From: Mangrovibacterium marinum | GTDB lineage: Bacteria > Bacteroidota > Bacteroidia > Bacteroidales > Prolixibacteraceae | Assembly: GCF_003046625.1 (NCBI RefSeq) | Contig: NZ_QAAD01000016.1 | Coordinates: 31,294 to 95,293 of the forward strand | Direction of reading: 5' to 3' | DNA length: 64,000 nucleotides | In this document: piece by piece, positions 1-8,807 of the stretch | Numbering within the stretch: the stretch's first letter is position 1 | Layout of the letters: each line of letters opens with the position of its first letter | Position numbers and translations under genes: made by a program | Notes under the pieces: model-generated | The model's input: the letters and a program-made list of their open reading frames with translations, nothing else | The model's database searches: none | Told to the model about the DNA's origin: nothing

Positions 1-608
1 TGTTCTACCATAAAGATATTGAAGTTTGTAAATCAGTAGTAAAGGCCTGTTATGATGGCGGTATTCGTGTTTTCGAATTCACCAACCGCGGCGATTTCGC
101 ACACGAAGTATTTACGGCTTTGGTAAAGTGGACTGCTGTTGAATGCCCTGAAATGATGATGGGTGTTGGTTCAATCATCGACGGACCAACAACGGCACTT
201 TATATCCAGCTGGGAGCCGATTTTATCGTTGCTCCAATTGTTGACGAAGAAATGGCGCGCATCTGTAACAAACGAAAAGTGGCCTGGAGCCCGGGTTGTG
301 GTTCTGTTACCGAAGTTGTGCGTGCACACGAGTTGGGTTGCGAAGTGGTGAAAGTATTTCCTGGTTCTTCTGTTGGCGGCCCCGATTTCGTTAAAGCCGT
401 AAAAGGCCCGATGCCTTACGCGTGTATTATGCCTACTGGTGGTGTTTCGCCCGACGAAGCAAACATGAGTGGCTGGTTTAAAGCAGGTGTACATTGCGTT
501 GGTATGGGATCTCAATTGTTTCCTGCAGACGTATTGGCCCGAAAAGATTGGGCATTTATTACCAATAAATGTGCCGAAGCATTAGCTATTGCGGCAAAGC
601 TTCGCTAA
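1..608 (+). CDS. eda: KDPG/KHG aldolase, 5' end missing
   Basis: The frame is open from base 3, so the start lies before the window; 201 codons remain. The product is a class I aldolase of the KDPG/KHG family, which splits 2-keto-3-deoxy-6-phosphogluconate into pyruvate and glyceraldehyde 3-phosphate. Visible family signs are GGIRVFEFTNRG near the start of the visible part, VGSIIDGPT, and the Schiff-base lysine in EVVKVFPGS (codon 351-353), then MPTGGVSPDE. The lysine and the order of the strands match a TIM-barrel aldolase with little missing. A hexuronate-type transporter follows at once, so this is the last enzyme of a hexuronate (galacturonate/glucuronate) pathway whose other genes probably lie upstream. 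Identification is firm; the preferred substrate, KDPG or KHG, is not settled by sequence. Confidence 0.95.
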   Translation, partial: FYHKDIEVCKSVVKACYDGGIRVFEFTNRGDFAHEVFTALVKWTAVECPEMMMGVGSIIDGPTTALYIQLGADFIVAPIVDEEMARICNKRKVAWSPGCGSVTEVVRAHELGCEVVKVFPGSSVGGPDFVKAVKGPMPYACIMPTGGVSPDEANMSGWFKAGVHCVGMGSQLFPADVLARKDWAFITNKCAEALAIAAKLR

Positions 609-654
609 TATTAGCGTCAGAATAAAACAATTAAACCGAATAAATTTATTAACT

Positions 655-2118
655 ATGACATTAAATCAAGTTACAGAGAAAATGTCCAAGTACCGGTGGA
701 CGATTGTGGCGATGTTGTTCATGGCAACAACTGTAAACTACCTCGACCGTCAGGTGCTTTCACTAACCTGGAAAGATTTTATCGCTCCGGAATTCCACTG
801 GACTGACACCGATTATGGTATAATTACAGCATGGTTCTCGGCTTTTTATGCCGTGAGTCTGCTATTTGCCGGTCGTTTTGTCGACTGGTTGGATACGAAA
901 AAGGGATATTTATGGGCCATCGGTATTTGGTCGCTTGGTGCCGTTCTTCACGCATTTTGTGGTATCGCAACTTCTGGTATTCTAACCGGCCACTGGCTGG
1001 TTGGTTTTGAACAAGCCCGGCACTATATTGCTCAAGTTGAAGATGTTGCTCGCGTGCTGAATGTGAGCGTTGTATTGTTCATTTTTGCCCGCCTGGTACT
1101 GGCCATTGGTGAGGCCGGTAACTTCCCGGCAGCGATTAAAACCACGGCTGAATATTTCCCGAAGAAAGACCGTGCTTATGCAACCTCTATCTTCAACGCC
1201 GGAGCAACAGTAGGTGCCTTGGCAGCTCCTGTTACTATTCCCGTATTGGCGAAACATTTCGGCTGGGAAGCAGCTTTTATCCTGATCGGTGCTCTAGGCT
1301 TCCTGTGGATGGGCTGGTGGCAGTTTGGCTATGCCAAGCCTGATAAACATCCAAAAGTCAATAAAGCGGAGCTGGACTACATTGGTCAGGACCATGACGA
1401 AAACGCAGCCAATAGTGACGAAGAAATGGCTGCCAGAGGTAAGAAAATGAGCATGGCCAAGTTGTTTAAATACAAACAAACCTGGGCTTTCGCTTTCGGT
1501 AAATTTATGACCGATGGTGTTTGGTGGTTCTATCTGTTCTGGACTCCCGCCTACCTGAGTTCGGTGTACGGAATGGAATCGTCGGATCCGGCAGCTCAGT
1601 TAGCACTGTTCGTGTTGTACGCGATAACCTTGTTGTCGATTATTGGTGGCTGGTTGCCAACATACTTTGTCGACAGTAAGGGGATGCACCCTTATGCTGG
1701 TCGTATGAAAGCGATGTTGATTTTTGCTTTCTTCCCCTTGTTGGCTGTATTTGCGCAACCCTTAGGTCATCTCTCGTACTGGTTCCCGGTTATTATTATT
1801 GGTATTGCCGGAGCCGCTCACCAGGCTTGGTCGGCTAACATTTTCACCGTTGTTAGTGATATGTTTCCGAAATCAGCCGTAGCTACGGTAACCGGTATTG
1901 GTGGTTTGGCCGGTGGTGCAGGTTCTGTGGTAATCAACTTGAGTTCAGGGATCTTGTTTGACCATGCCCGTGTGACCAATATGAACTTCTTGGGATATCG
2001 TGGTATCGAAGCCGGATATTTCATCATCTTCGGTGTTTGTGCGGTTGCTTATTTGATCGGCTGGATTGTGATGAAGAGTCTGGTCCCCAAATACAAACCC
2101 ATTACCGATTTGGTATAG
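655..2118 (+). CDS. Hexuronate (glucuronate/galacturonate) MFS transporter, ExuT-like
   Basis: A 487-residue inner-membrane major facilitator of the anion:cation symporter branch. The N-terminus RWTIVAMLFMATTVNYLDR is characteristic of ExuT-type hexuronate permeases, and about 12 hydrophobic segments follow. A longer reading frame starts at 589 inside the aldolase gene, but its first 22 residues are polar and unrelated to the family. ATG at 655 lies 46 bases after the aldolase stop and is preferred; ATG at 682 (MSKYRW) is another option. Residues about 105-140 form an extra loop between hydrophobic segments that makes the protein somewhat longer than E. coli ExuT. Gene order with KDPG aldolase supports import of a uronic acid by proton symport. 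The exact sugar acid is inferred. Confidence 0.9.
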   Translation: MTLNQVTEKMSKYRWTIVAMLFMATTVNYLDRQVLSLTWKDFIAPEFHWTDTDYGIITAWFSAFYAVSLLFAGRFVDWLDTKKGYLWAIGIWSLGAVLHAFCGIATSGILTGHWLVGFEQARHYIAQVEDVARVLNVSVVLFIFARLVLAIGEAGNFPAAIKTTAEYFPKKDRAYATSIFNAGATVGALAAPVTIPVLAKHFGWEAAFILIGALGFLWMGWWQFGYAKPDKHPKVNKAELDYIGQDHDENAANSDEEMAARGKKMSMAKLFKYKQTWAFAFGKFMTDGVWWFYLFWTPAYLSSVYGMESSDPAAQLALFVLYAITLLSIIGGWLPTYFVDSKGMHPYAGRMKAMLIFAFFPLLAVFAQPLGHLSYWFPVIIIGIAGAAHQAWSANIFTVVSDMFPKSAVATVTGIGGLAGGAGSVVINLSSGILFDHARVTNMNFLGYRGIEAGYFIIFGVCAVAYLIGWIVMKSLVPKYKPITDLV

Positions 2119-2183
2119 TCACGAATTGATGACATTTTTGACAGGCTTTTATTCAAAGCCGTAAAGTTTGATAATGAATACAA

Positions 2184-2216
2184 GAGAGGGCGCTGTTCGC
2201 AGTTGCCCTCTTTTTA
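2184..2216 (+). terminator. Intrinsic terminator after the hexuronate transporter
   Basis: GAGGGC (2186-2191) pairs with GCCCTC (2205-2210) around a 13-base loop and is followed directly by five T and an AT-rich stretch. It sits 66 bases after the transporter stop and closes the hexuronate operon. Confidence 0.8.
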
Positions 2217-2565
2217 TTTGAGCAAAATTCGACGCCCAGAATTTTTTTCGGGCCTGTCGGATCGACCTGTTGCGGATTGCCTTGCGGTATCAAGCTGGCA
2301 GTAAGAGACGTCTATAAACGGGGCGCGAGATTCCGACCAGTGTTGTTTTATTTGAGATTCTCCGAAAAGAGCACTTGCACATTGATGTCCCCCGGATCTT
2401 TAAGCTGTGTGGTCGTATTTGGAGCAGCTAAGGCACGTGTTGGGGCGGTGGCGCTGCGGACTTGATTACATTTCGCCTGGATTGTTTCGGATTTTTTAAA
2501 TGAACGTGAATTAATAGATAATTTTGTTGTTTTGTGATTTTCGACAGATTCAGAAGTTAAATTAA
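2217..2565. other. Intergenic stretch without a supported gene
   Basis: About 350 bases between the transporter terminator and the promoter of the phosphatase gene. A 62-codon open frame (2277-2465) begins with a Cys/Arg-rich sequence without family resemblance, signal or plausible upstream promoter, and I do not accept it. I see no RNA gene or clear repeat. Confidence 0.5.
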
Positions 2566-2593
2566 TTGCTTATTTAGAGTTGCGATAGGTTTG
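2566..2593 (+). promoter_or_regulatory. Bacteroidota-type promoter before the HAD phosphatase
   Basis: TTG at 2566-2568, a 17-base spacer, then TAGGTTTG at 2586-2593, which matches the TAnnTTTG -7 element of the Bacteroidota primary sigma factor. Transcription would start near 2600, about 28 bases before the ATG. Confidence 0.55.
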
Positions 2594-2627
2594 TTTTTCG
2601 AATGAATCTATCATTTGTTAACTAGAA

Positions 2628-3134
2628 ATGAAAATTATGAAACTATTTGTATTTGATTTGGATTTCACGATCTGGAATGCAGGTGGTACCTGGTGCGACA
2701 GCACACATCCTCCGTTTGCATGGAAAGATGGTAAATTAAAAGATCAGGAAAGCAGATGGATTTATCTGTATCCTGAAGTAAAAGAAATTTTAGCTGAGCT
2801 GAAAGCTGAAGGTCACCTGATTGCTGTTGCATCTCGAACCAACGCGCCAACAGTTGCCAAACAGTTGTTGCATCTGTTTGAGATTGATCATTATTTCGAT
2901 GCACGAGAAATCTATCCCGGTTCTAAATTGACGCATTTCGACCGGATAATGAAGGAGACAGGAGTGGCAAAAGAGCACATCGTCTTTTTCGATGATGAGC
3001 TCCGGAATATCGAAGATATTCGCTCGGCAGGTATCGAATCGGTATTGGTGAATAATGGCATCACAAAGGAGCTGGTGAAGCCTTACCTGACCCGGGAAAT
3101 TGCGCAGGATCTACTGCAAAGTAAAGCGTGCTAG
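2628..3134 (+). CDS. HAD-superfamily phosphatase, MDP-1-like
   Basis: 168 residues. The nucleophile motif FDLDFTIW places Asp10 and Asp12 at the active site, as in magnesium-dependent phosphatase-1, whose signature is a DxDxT followed by tryptophan. The other HAD motifs follow: SRTNAP (motif II serine near residue 66), a lysine in PGSKLTHF (motif III) and FFDDELRN (motif IV acids). There is no signal peptide, so the enzyme is cytoplasmic. MDP-1 proteins act on protein phosphotyrosine or sugar phosphates in vitro and have been linked to repair of glycated products. The substrate here is unknown. ATG at 2637 is an alternative start. The gene stands alone between its own promoter and a short terminator. 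Confidence 0.8.
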   Translation: MKIMKLFVFDLDFTIWNAGGTWCDSTHPPFAWKDGKLKDQESRWIYLYPEVKEILAELKAEGHLIAVASRTNAPTVAKQLLHLFEIDHYFDAREIYPGSKLTHFDRIMKETGVAKEHIVFFDDELRNIEDIRSAGIESVLVNNGITKELVKPYLTREIAQDLLQSKAC

Positions 3135-3232
3135 CTGGCACAAACTAAATTGGAAAATTTGAAACAAAAGCACTTTTGCTTATTGTTTCAAATTATGCGG
3201 GTGTTGAGCGTTTGCTTCGGCCTCGTAAAATA

Positions 3233-3258
3233 ACGACTCGAAAAGAGTCATTTTTTTT
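3233..3258 (+). terminator. Short intrinsic terminator after the HAD phosphatase
   Basis: GACTC (3235-3239) and GAGTC (3245-3249) flank a GAAAA loop, followed by A and eight T. The stem is short, but the T-tract is strong and it faces the convergent ligase gene. Confidence 0.6.
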
Positions 3259-3342
3259 GCCCTAAAGTTTTTTGTTAAAGGCAGAAAAGGCCGAAAAACA
3301 AAAGCTTTCCCATCTTTCCCGGATTTCTATATACGAAAAAAT

Positions 3343-5253
3343 TTATTCGTCATACCACTGTTTCATCGCTTGCCGGTTGTTTTCATTCACGATATTTTTT
3401 GCCTCAGCGCTATAAACAAATTCAAGCTCCGATGCAAACCGTTCGGCTATTTTGCCGCGAACCATCTTCATGGTCGAGTTTAGTAAATGATTTTGTTCGG
3501 TAAAGGCTTCGGGCAGAATCGCAATTGTTGCGGGCAGCCAACGTTCGGGAAACGAATTGGCAAACTCGCCATTGCGCTTGTATTTGTCAATTTCGCTCTG
3601 GATGAGTTTTAGACTGGATTCAATTGCCCGATCGGTTCCCGGCTGTATCCCGCGACGGCTAAGCTCCCGGCTGATGGCTGCCGCATTAGGCACGATAAGT
3701 CCCGTTGTGTACGGATCCTGATTGTTGTGAAGCATACACTGGTCAATCAGGGGCGACTGTTCAACAATAGCCTCTTCAATGCCTTCCGGGCTGTATTTTT
3801 CGCCATCGTGACCGATTAGCAGGCTTTTGAAACGCCCCAGAACATACAGGAAGCCGTCTTGATCGAGGTAGCCCATGTCGCCGGTGTGAAGCCAACCATC
3901 TTGCAGCGTATCGGCTGTTGCTGTCGGATTTTTCCAGTAGCCCAGCATCACATTGTCACCTTTTACAATGATTTCGCCTTTCTCGCCCGCGGGCATTTCC
4001 AGGCCTTCTGCGTCCACGATTTTTAGTTCCATGTATTTCACCAGTCGGCCTGACGAACCCATTTTGATGGCATGCAACGCATTGGACGAGATCACTGGCG
4101 CTGCTTCCGACAGTCCGTAGCCCTGGCACATGGGGATGCCGATGGCAAAGAAAAAACGCTGCAACTCGATGTCGAGTAAGGCGCCGCCACCGATAAACAG
4201 TTTCAGTTCACCGCCAAAGCTTTCGCGGATTTTCGAGAACAGGAGTTTGTCGTACAAAGCCACCAGCGGTTTGTAGATGAAACGCAGGCCTTTGCCGCGG
4301 TTAAAGCCGTTGCCGTTGTATTTGTAAGCGATCTTCAGTGCGTGGTTAAATAGTTTTTCGGCTTTCGGGCCTTTTTGCCGAATGCCCGACTCGATGCCTT
4401 TGCGGAAGTTTTTGGCAATGGCCGGAACACTCATCAGCACGCGCGGCTTAATTTCTTTGATATTCTTCGGAATGTTTTTCAAGGTCTCCATGGGGGTCGA
4501 GCCGACTTCGAGCGAGGCCACACTTGCTCCGAAATACATAAAGCAGTACAGGCAGGCTGTGTGCGCAAAGGCGTGGTCCCAGGGCAGAAAAGCCAGTGTT
4601 TTCCAGTCAGGTGTAATGTCCATCAGGGTGCTCGACTGCAGTACATTGGCCGCATAGTTCAGGTGCGAGAGCATAATCCCCTTGGGATCGGCCGTGGTGC
4701 CCGAGGTGTAGGAAATATTGGCCAGGTCGTTTGGCTGAACAGCCTGGTAGCGTTGCTCCACGCGGGCTCGGTTCTCATGTAAAAGGTTTTTTCCCTGCTC
4801 CACCAGATCGCAATAGAAAAGATCGTTTGCCAGCGGTTCTTCTTTTTCATTCAGATAGATGACGGCCTCTAGTTCGGGCAGCTCGTTTCTGATGGCTTCA
4901 ATTTTTGAAGCTTGTCCTTTCGAAACAATCACGAAGCGACATCCCGAGTGCATCAACCGGAACTTCATTTCGGTTTGCGCATCAAGCTTAACCGATAAAG
5001 GAACATTGATGGCCCCGGCATACAAGATCCCCAGTTCGCTGATGATCCACTGGTTTCTACCTTCAGATATTAAGCCGATTCGGTCGCCTTTTTTCACCCC
5101 AAGGCTGATTAAGCCTGCTGCAAATTGCAGAACCTGGGTTCGGGTTTCGCGATAGGTGGTGCCGGCAAATTTGTCGGTCGACTTTTCCCATAGGTAGATG
5201 TTGTCGGGAAATTTGCCAACACTGCTTTCAAATAGTTCAATGATTGTTTTCAT
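3343..5253 (-). CDS. Long-chain acyl-CoA synthetase (AMP-forming)
   Basis: 636 residues from ATG at 5253. A frame starting at 5286 adds 11 residues (MLPTQINPCIR) that do not look like the family; MKTIIELFESS is the usual opening. This adenylate-forming enzyme activates a fatty acid to acyl-AMP and then acyl-CoA in the cytoplasm or at the inner membrane. The phosphate-binding motif SYTSGTTADPKG (about residues 181-193), YGLSEAAPVISS, and the hinge region HTGDMGYLDQDG followed by GRFKSLLIGHDGEKYSPE are all intact. The length fits the FadD15/FAA1-like group found in Bacteroidota. It stands alone, convergent with the phosphatase gene. Function in fatty-acid uptake or lipid remodelling is inferred from the family. 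Confidence 0.9.
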   Translation of the reverse strand: MKTIIELFESSVGKFPDNIYLWEKSTDKFAGTTYRETRTQVLQFAAGLISLGVKKGDRIGLISEGRNQWIISELGILYAGAINVPLSVKLDAQTEMKFRLMHSGCRFVIVSKGQASKIEAIRNELPELEAVIYLNEKEEPLANDLFYCDLVEQGKNLLHENRARVEQRYQAVQPNDLANISYTSGTTADPKGIMLSHLNYAANVLQSSTLMDITPDWKTLAFLPWDHAFAHTACLYCFMYFGASVASLEVGSTPMETLKNIPKNIKEIKPRVLMSVPAIAKNFRKGIESGIRQKGPKAEKLFNHALKIAYKYNGNGFNRGKGLRFIYKPLVALYDKLLFSKIRESFGGELKLFIGGGALLDIELQRFFFAIGIPMCQGYGLSEAAPVISSNALHAIKMGSSGRLVKYMELKIVDAEGLEMPAGEKGEIIVKGDNVMLGYWKNPTATADTLQDGWLHTGDMGYLDQDGFLYVLGRFKSLLIGHDGEKYSPEGIEEAIVEQSPLIDQCMLHNNQDPYTTGLIVPNAAAISRELSRRGIQPGTDRAIESSLKLIQSEIDKYKRNGEFANSFPERWLPATIAILPEAFTEQNHLLNSTMKMVRGKIAERFASELEFVYSAEAKNIVNENNRQAMKQWYDE

Positions 5254-5342
5254 TCGGATGCATGGATTTATTTGAGTCGGCAGCAAAAATAGAAAATTTA
5301 GGCGAGACCCTCGTTTCGGCAGCTCGTGCCGGGGAGTAAAAG

Positions 5343-5371
5343 AAAAGAGGCCCTGTAGTGAGCCTCTTTTA
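5343..5371 (-). terminator. Terminator after galM
   Basis: AAAAGAGGC (5344-5352) and GCCTCTTTT (5362-5370) form a symmetric stem with a run of T in both directions. On the minus strand it lies 24 bases after the galM stop and separates it from the acyl-CoA ligase. Confidence 0.8.
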
Positions 5372-5394
5372 ATTTTATGCGATGTTGTGAGTAT

Positions 5395-6441
5395 TTATAA
5401 TGTTCCGAACTGATAGATGGTGCTTTGCTGGTATTTTTCGCCCGGAGCAAGCTCGGTAGTGGGGAAATTCGGGTGGTTGGGCGAGTCGGGGTAATGTTGC
5501 GTTTCGAGCGCTACACCGGCATAGCTGCCGAATTTTTTCACGCCATCGATGGTCAACTCCGGAATCCAGTAGCCGGTGTACAATTGAATGCCTGGTTGGG
5601 TGGTGTACACTTTCACCGATCGGCCGCTTTTTTCTTCCGACAGACAACCGGCATAAACCAACTTGCCCTGCTCGTTGCCCAGTACATAATTCAGGTCGTA
5701 GCCATCAGCCAGCCCGGCAATGTCTTTACCAAGCTTTTTGGTTTTGGTGAAGTCGAAGACAGTACCTTCCACCGGAACAATATTGCCCGTGGGGATCATG
5801 TCAACAGCTTCGGTGATCTGTTTGGCATTCAGCTCCAAATCGTGGTTCAGAATATTTTCCTTACCCGATGTGAGGTTGAAATAGCTGTGGTTGGTCAGGT
5901 TAACGATGGTTTTTTTATCGGTTTCAGCTTCGTAGCTGATCTCGAGTTTACCCTCGTTGTCGAGCGTGTAGGTACAGCTCACTTTCAAATTGCCGGGGTA
6001 ACCTTCTTCACCGTCGGGGCTCAGGTAGCTTAGCTTTAAGCCAACTTTGCCGGTAATTTCAAACATTTCAGCCTCCCATATTTTCCGGTCGAACCCAATT
6101 AGTCCGCCATGCAGATGGTTGGGGCCGTTATTAATAGCGCCACTGTACTCAACTCCGTCAATGGTATATTTTCCGTTGGCAATCCGGTTGCCGAAGCGAC
6201 CGATGATGCAGCCAAAGTAAGGATAACTTCCCAGGTAGGCTTCGCTTAAGTAGTCGTCCAGCTTTTCAAATCCACAGACAATGTTTTCTGTTTTACCATC
6301 CTTGTCGGGGGTGAAAACCGATGTAATTAATGCGCCGTAATTACTAATGTTGATGCAAACATGCTTGTCGTTTTCCAGGCTAAATAAGCTTACTTCCTGG
6401 CCGTCTTTCGTTTTTCCGAATGTTTTACTGGTTATTTTCAT
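5395..6441 (-). CDS. galM: Aldose 1-epimerase (galactose mutarotase)
   Basis: 348 residues, the normal family length. It interconverts the alpha and beta anomers of galactose and glucose, feeding alpha-D-galactose to galactokinase. Catalytic residues are present: His109/His111 in NHLHGG, His185 in NLTNHSYFNL and the base Glu313 in ALETQHYPDSPNHP. No signal peptide is seen, so it should be cytoplasmic. It is divergent from the GntR-type regulator, and the 187-base intergenic region holds a candidate operator plus a -7 element for each gene. It has its own terminator. This is the first step of the Leloir pathway, whose galT and galK lie on the other side of the regulator. Confidence 0.95.
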   Translation of the reverse strand: MKITSKTFGKTKDGQEVSLFSLENDKHVCINISNYGALITSVFTPDKDGKTENIVCGFEKLDDYLSEAYLGSYPYFGCIIGRFGNRIANGKYTIDGVEYSGAINNGPNHLHGGLIGFDRKIWEAEMFEITGKVGLKLSYLSPDGEEGYPGNLKVSCTYTLDNEGKLEISYEAETDKKTIVNLTNHSYFNLTSGKENILNHDLELNAKQITEAVDMIPTGNIVPVEGTVFDFTKTKKLGKDIAGLADGYDLNYVLGNEQGKLVYAGCLSEEKSGRSVKVYTTQPGIQLYTGYWIPELTIDGVKKFGSYAGVALETQHYPDSPNHPNFPTTELAPGEKYQQSTIYQFGTL

Positions 6442-6529
6442 AATTTCATATTGTTGCTAAGTCGCTGTATGCCATGCTTGTCGTTAAGTTGATACAGCAA
6501 TATACAAGTGGTTTTTATTCGTACAAACA

Positions 6530-6537
6530 CAAATATA
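6530..6537 (-). promoter_or_regulatory. Predicted -7 element of galM
   Basis: CAAATATA on the plus strand reads TATATTTG on the minus strand, a match to TAnnTTTG. The expected -33 position falls in the candidate operator at 6554-6570. No clean TTG is seen there, so the promoter may be weak or need activation. Confidence 0.4.
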
Positions 6538-6553
6538 GTGATTCTAATTACAT

Positions 6554-6570
6554 ACTGGTGGGTACTGGTT
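6554..6570. promoter_or_regulatory. Candidate operator, copy 1 (galM / regulator intergenic)
   Basis: ACTGGTGGGTACTGGTT: two ACTGGT half-sites in direct orientation, ten bases apart start to start, about one helical turn. The identical 17-mer occurs inverted at 7707-7723 before galT. It overlaps the -33 region of the regulator promoter and lies where the -33 region of galM should be. The nearby GntR-family protein is the obvious binder. Confidence 0.7.
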
Positions 6571-6600
6571 GTGTTATTCGTTGAAAAATGGTTACTTTTG
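6569..6600 (+). promoter_or_regulatory. Promoter of the GntR-family regulator gene
   Basis: TTG at 6569-6571, 21 bases, TACTTTTG at 6593-6600. The start of transcription would fall near 6607, about 22 bases before the GTG start codon. The TTG overlaps the candidate operator, which suggests autoregulation. Confidence 0.5.
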
Positions 6601-6628
6601 ACACTTGAGACTGCTAATCTAATGTAAC

Positions 6629-7627
6629 GTGAAGAATATTCAAATTGACGACAGCTTAGGGATTCCCAAATACCGGCAAATAATTAACTCCGTTTACCAG
6701 GCCATTTCCAATGGTGAGTTGAAGGTCGGCGATAAAATTCCTTCGCTAAACCAGATCTGTGCCGAGTTCGATTTGTCGCGCGATACCGTGATGGTTGCCT
6801 TTAATGAGTTGAAAGCGAAAGGAATCATTCATTCTATTCCCGGGAAGGGCTACTATATTAATAGTGTTGATGTGAATGTGAATGAACGCATTTTTGTTCT
6901 GTTCGACGAGTTGAATGCTTTTAAGGAGGATCTGTACACCTCGTTTCTGAATGCACTGGACGATAAAACAACCGTCGATATTTATTTTCATCATTTCAAT
7001 TTTCAGGTTTTTAAGGATTTAATAGCAGCCAGTGCCGGGAAATATACCTCGTATGTGATTATGCCGGCCACCTTCGATTATACGGCCGACATTCTGAGTG
7101 TTTTGCCCGACGATAAAGTTTACATTCTCGATCGCTTGAAACCGGATCTGGAAAAATATCCGGTCGTTTATCAGGATTTTGAAAAGGACATGTATGGTGC
7201 TTTGACTGCCGGCAAAGATTTGTTGACCAAATATGCTAAGCTGGTGATGATATTTCCCGGCGGAAAGGAACCCGAGGGGCGGATGATCGGCTTTCAGAAA
7301 TTTTGTAACGAGAATAAGATACAATTCGAGGTTTTGCGCAGCCTGCTAAACCGAACCATCCGGAAAGGGGAGGCCTATTTCGTTCCCTCGGATCGGAATT
7401 TGGTGCGTTTGGTGAAGATGGCTGCCGAGCAAAATCTGCTGCTCGGCGAGGACCTGGGAATTGTGTCGTTTAACGATACCATGTTGAAAGAAGTGGTTGC
7501 CGGCGGCATTACAACCATTTCAACTGATTTTGCAGAAATGGGCAGGCGCCTCGCTCAGATGGTGAAAGACCGCAGCCCCGAGAAAATTGCCAACCCCGCA
7601 GCGCTGATTCAACGAAATTCTTTATAA
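6629..7627 (+). CDS. GntR-family regulator with sugar-binding C-terminal domain, probable galactose regulator
   Basis: 332 residues from a GTG start; no better start fits, because the winged-helix domain begins at once (GIPKYRQIINSVYQAI, then GDKIPSLNQICAEF and SRDTVMVAFNELKAKG with GKGYYI closing the wing, residues about 10-80). The rest resembles a LacI-type periplasmic-binding-protein fold (for example ILDRLKPDLEKYPVVYQDF and GIVSFNDTMLKEVVAGGITT), the GntR/AraR-like architecture used to sense sugars. It is divergent from galM and upstream of galT-galK-transporter, with an identical 17-bp candidate operator at each side. It is therefore proposed to repress both units until galactose or a derivative binds. 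The effector is inferred. Confidence 0.85.
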   Translation: MKNIQIDDSLGIPKYRQIINSVYQAISNGELKVGDKIPSLNQICAEFDLSRDTVMVAFNELKAKGIIHSIPGKGYYINSVDVNVNERIFVLFDELNAFKEDLYTSFLNALDDKTTVDIYFHHFNFQVFKDLIAASAGKYTSYVIMPATFDYTADILSVLPDDKVYILDRLKPDLEKYPVVYQDFEKDMYGALTAGKDLLTKYAKLVMIFPGGKEPEGRMIGFQKFCNENKIQFEVLRSLLNRTIRKGEAYFVPSDRNLVRLVKMAAEQNLLLGEDLGIVSFNDTMLKEVVAGGITTISTDFAEMGRRLAQMVKDRSPEKIANPAALIQRNSL

Positions 7628-7706
7628 GTCCGTCTGCTGGCCGAAAATGTGTTTTACAACATGGCTTAGGCCAAGAGCCAGCAGTGGGATAATTTCTATT
7701 TTTACC

Positions 7707-7723
7707 AACCAGTACCCACCAGT
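7707..7723. promoter_or_regulatory. Candidate operator, copy 2 (before galT)
   Basis: AACCAGTACCCACCAGT, the exact reverse complement of the 17-mer at 6554-6570. It ends 18 bases before the galT start codon, a position suited to blocking transcription of the galT-galK-transporter unit. Confidence 0.7.
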
Positions 7724-7741
7724 GGTTAAAAACTTAAAATT

Positions 7742-8788
7742 ATGACGCAATTTAATATTGAAGATCACCCACACAGAAGGTTTAATCCCTTAACGAACGA
7801 GTGGATTTTGGTGTCCCCGCATCGTGCCAAACGTCCCTGGCAGGGGCAGGTCGAAAAGGCTTCGGTTGAAGAACGCCCGGCTTACGACCCCAACTGCTAT
7901 TTATGCGCCGGTAACGAACGAATCGGAGGCCATAAAAACCCCGACTACAAAGGAACCTTTGTATTTACCAACGACTTTAGTGCCTTGCTTACCGACACGC
8001 CCGATGGTGGCATGGACGAAGGTAGTCTGTTTCAGGCCAAAAGCGAAAGTGGTATCTGTAAAGTAATATGCTTTAGCGAAAACCATGCGCTGACCGTGCC
8101 CGAAATGGCGGTGGAAGATATTCGTGGCGTTGTTGATGTTTGGTGCCGCGAGTTCGAGGAACTGGGCAGTCAGGAATTGATCAACTATGTGCAGATTTTT
8201 GAGAACAAGGGCTCCATTATGGGCTGCTCAAACCCGCACCCGCACGGCCAAATTTGGTCATCATCGTCGGTGCCTGTGGAACCCGAAAAGGAATCGGTTA
8301 CACAAAAAGCGTACTTCGACAAAACAGGACGCACTTTGCTGGGCGATTATGTTGCTGCTGAATTGGATAAAAAGGAACGCCTGGTGGCCGAAAACGAACA
8401 CTTTGTGGCTTTAGTGCCGTATTGGGCCGTTTGGCCGTTCGAAGCGATGATCATCAGTAAACGTGCCGTTCAGAATATTCTTCAACTGACCGACGACGAA
8501 CGTACCGCTTTGGCGGATATTTACAAGCAGCTGACGGTGAAATACGATAACCTGTTCGAAACGTCGTTTGCATATTCAGCCGGTCTACACCAGGCACCAA
8601 CCGATGGTAAGGACTACCCGGAATGGCATCTGCACATGCACTTTTATCCGCCATTGTTGCGTTCGGCTACGGTGAAGAAATTCATGGTGGGCTACGAAAT
8701 GTTGGCTACACCGCAGCGCGATATCACTGCCGAGCAGGCAGCCCGTCGCCTTCGCGAATTATCAGACATTCATTATAAACATCAATAA
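7742..8788 (+). CDS. galT: UDP-glucose--hexose-1-phosphate uridylyltransferase
   Basis: 348 residues, typical of the family. It swaps UMP between UDP-glucose and galactose 1-phosphate. The catalytic HPH motif is in [10 protein letters not shown] (His166 and the nucleophile His168), and Cys52/Cys55 in CYLCAGN form the metal-binding pair. [16 protein letters not shown] opens the protein as expected, and [13 protein letters not shown] near the C-terminus supplies the second histidine cluster. It starts 18 bases after the candidate operator and ends 19 bases before galK, so both are in one transcript. No galE is seen in the window; the epimerase must be encoded elsewhere. Confidence 0.96.
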   Translation: MTQFNIEDHPHRRFNPLTNEWILVSPHRAKRPWQGQVEKASVEERPAYDPNCYLCAGNERIGGHKNPDYKGTFVFTNDFSALLTDTPDGGMDEGSLFQAKSESGICKVICFSENHALTVPEMAVEDIRGVVDVWCREFEELGSQELINYVQIFENKGSIMGCSNPHPHGQIWSSSSVPVEPEKESVTQKAYFDKTGRTLLGDYVAAELDKKERLVAENEHFVALVPYWAVWPFEAMIISKRAVQNILQLTDDERTALADIYKQLTVKYDNLFETSFAYSAGLHQAPTDGKDYPEWHLHMHFYPPLLRSATVKKFMVGYEMLATPQRDITAEQAARRLRELSDIHYKHQ

Positions 8789-8807
8789 AACAAGACAAAC
8801 CAGAATT

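Noticed and set aside
2277..2465. 62-codon open frame
   Set aside because: Cys/Arg-rich sequence with no family resemblance and no start context; lies in a gap between a terminator and a promoter.
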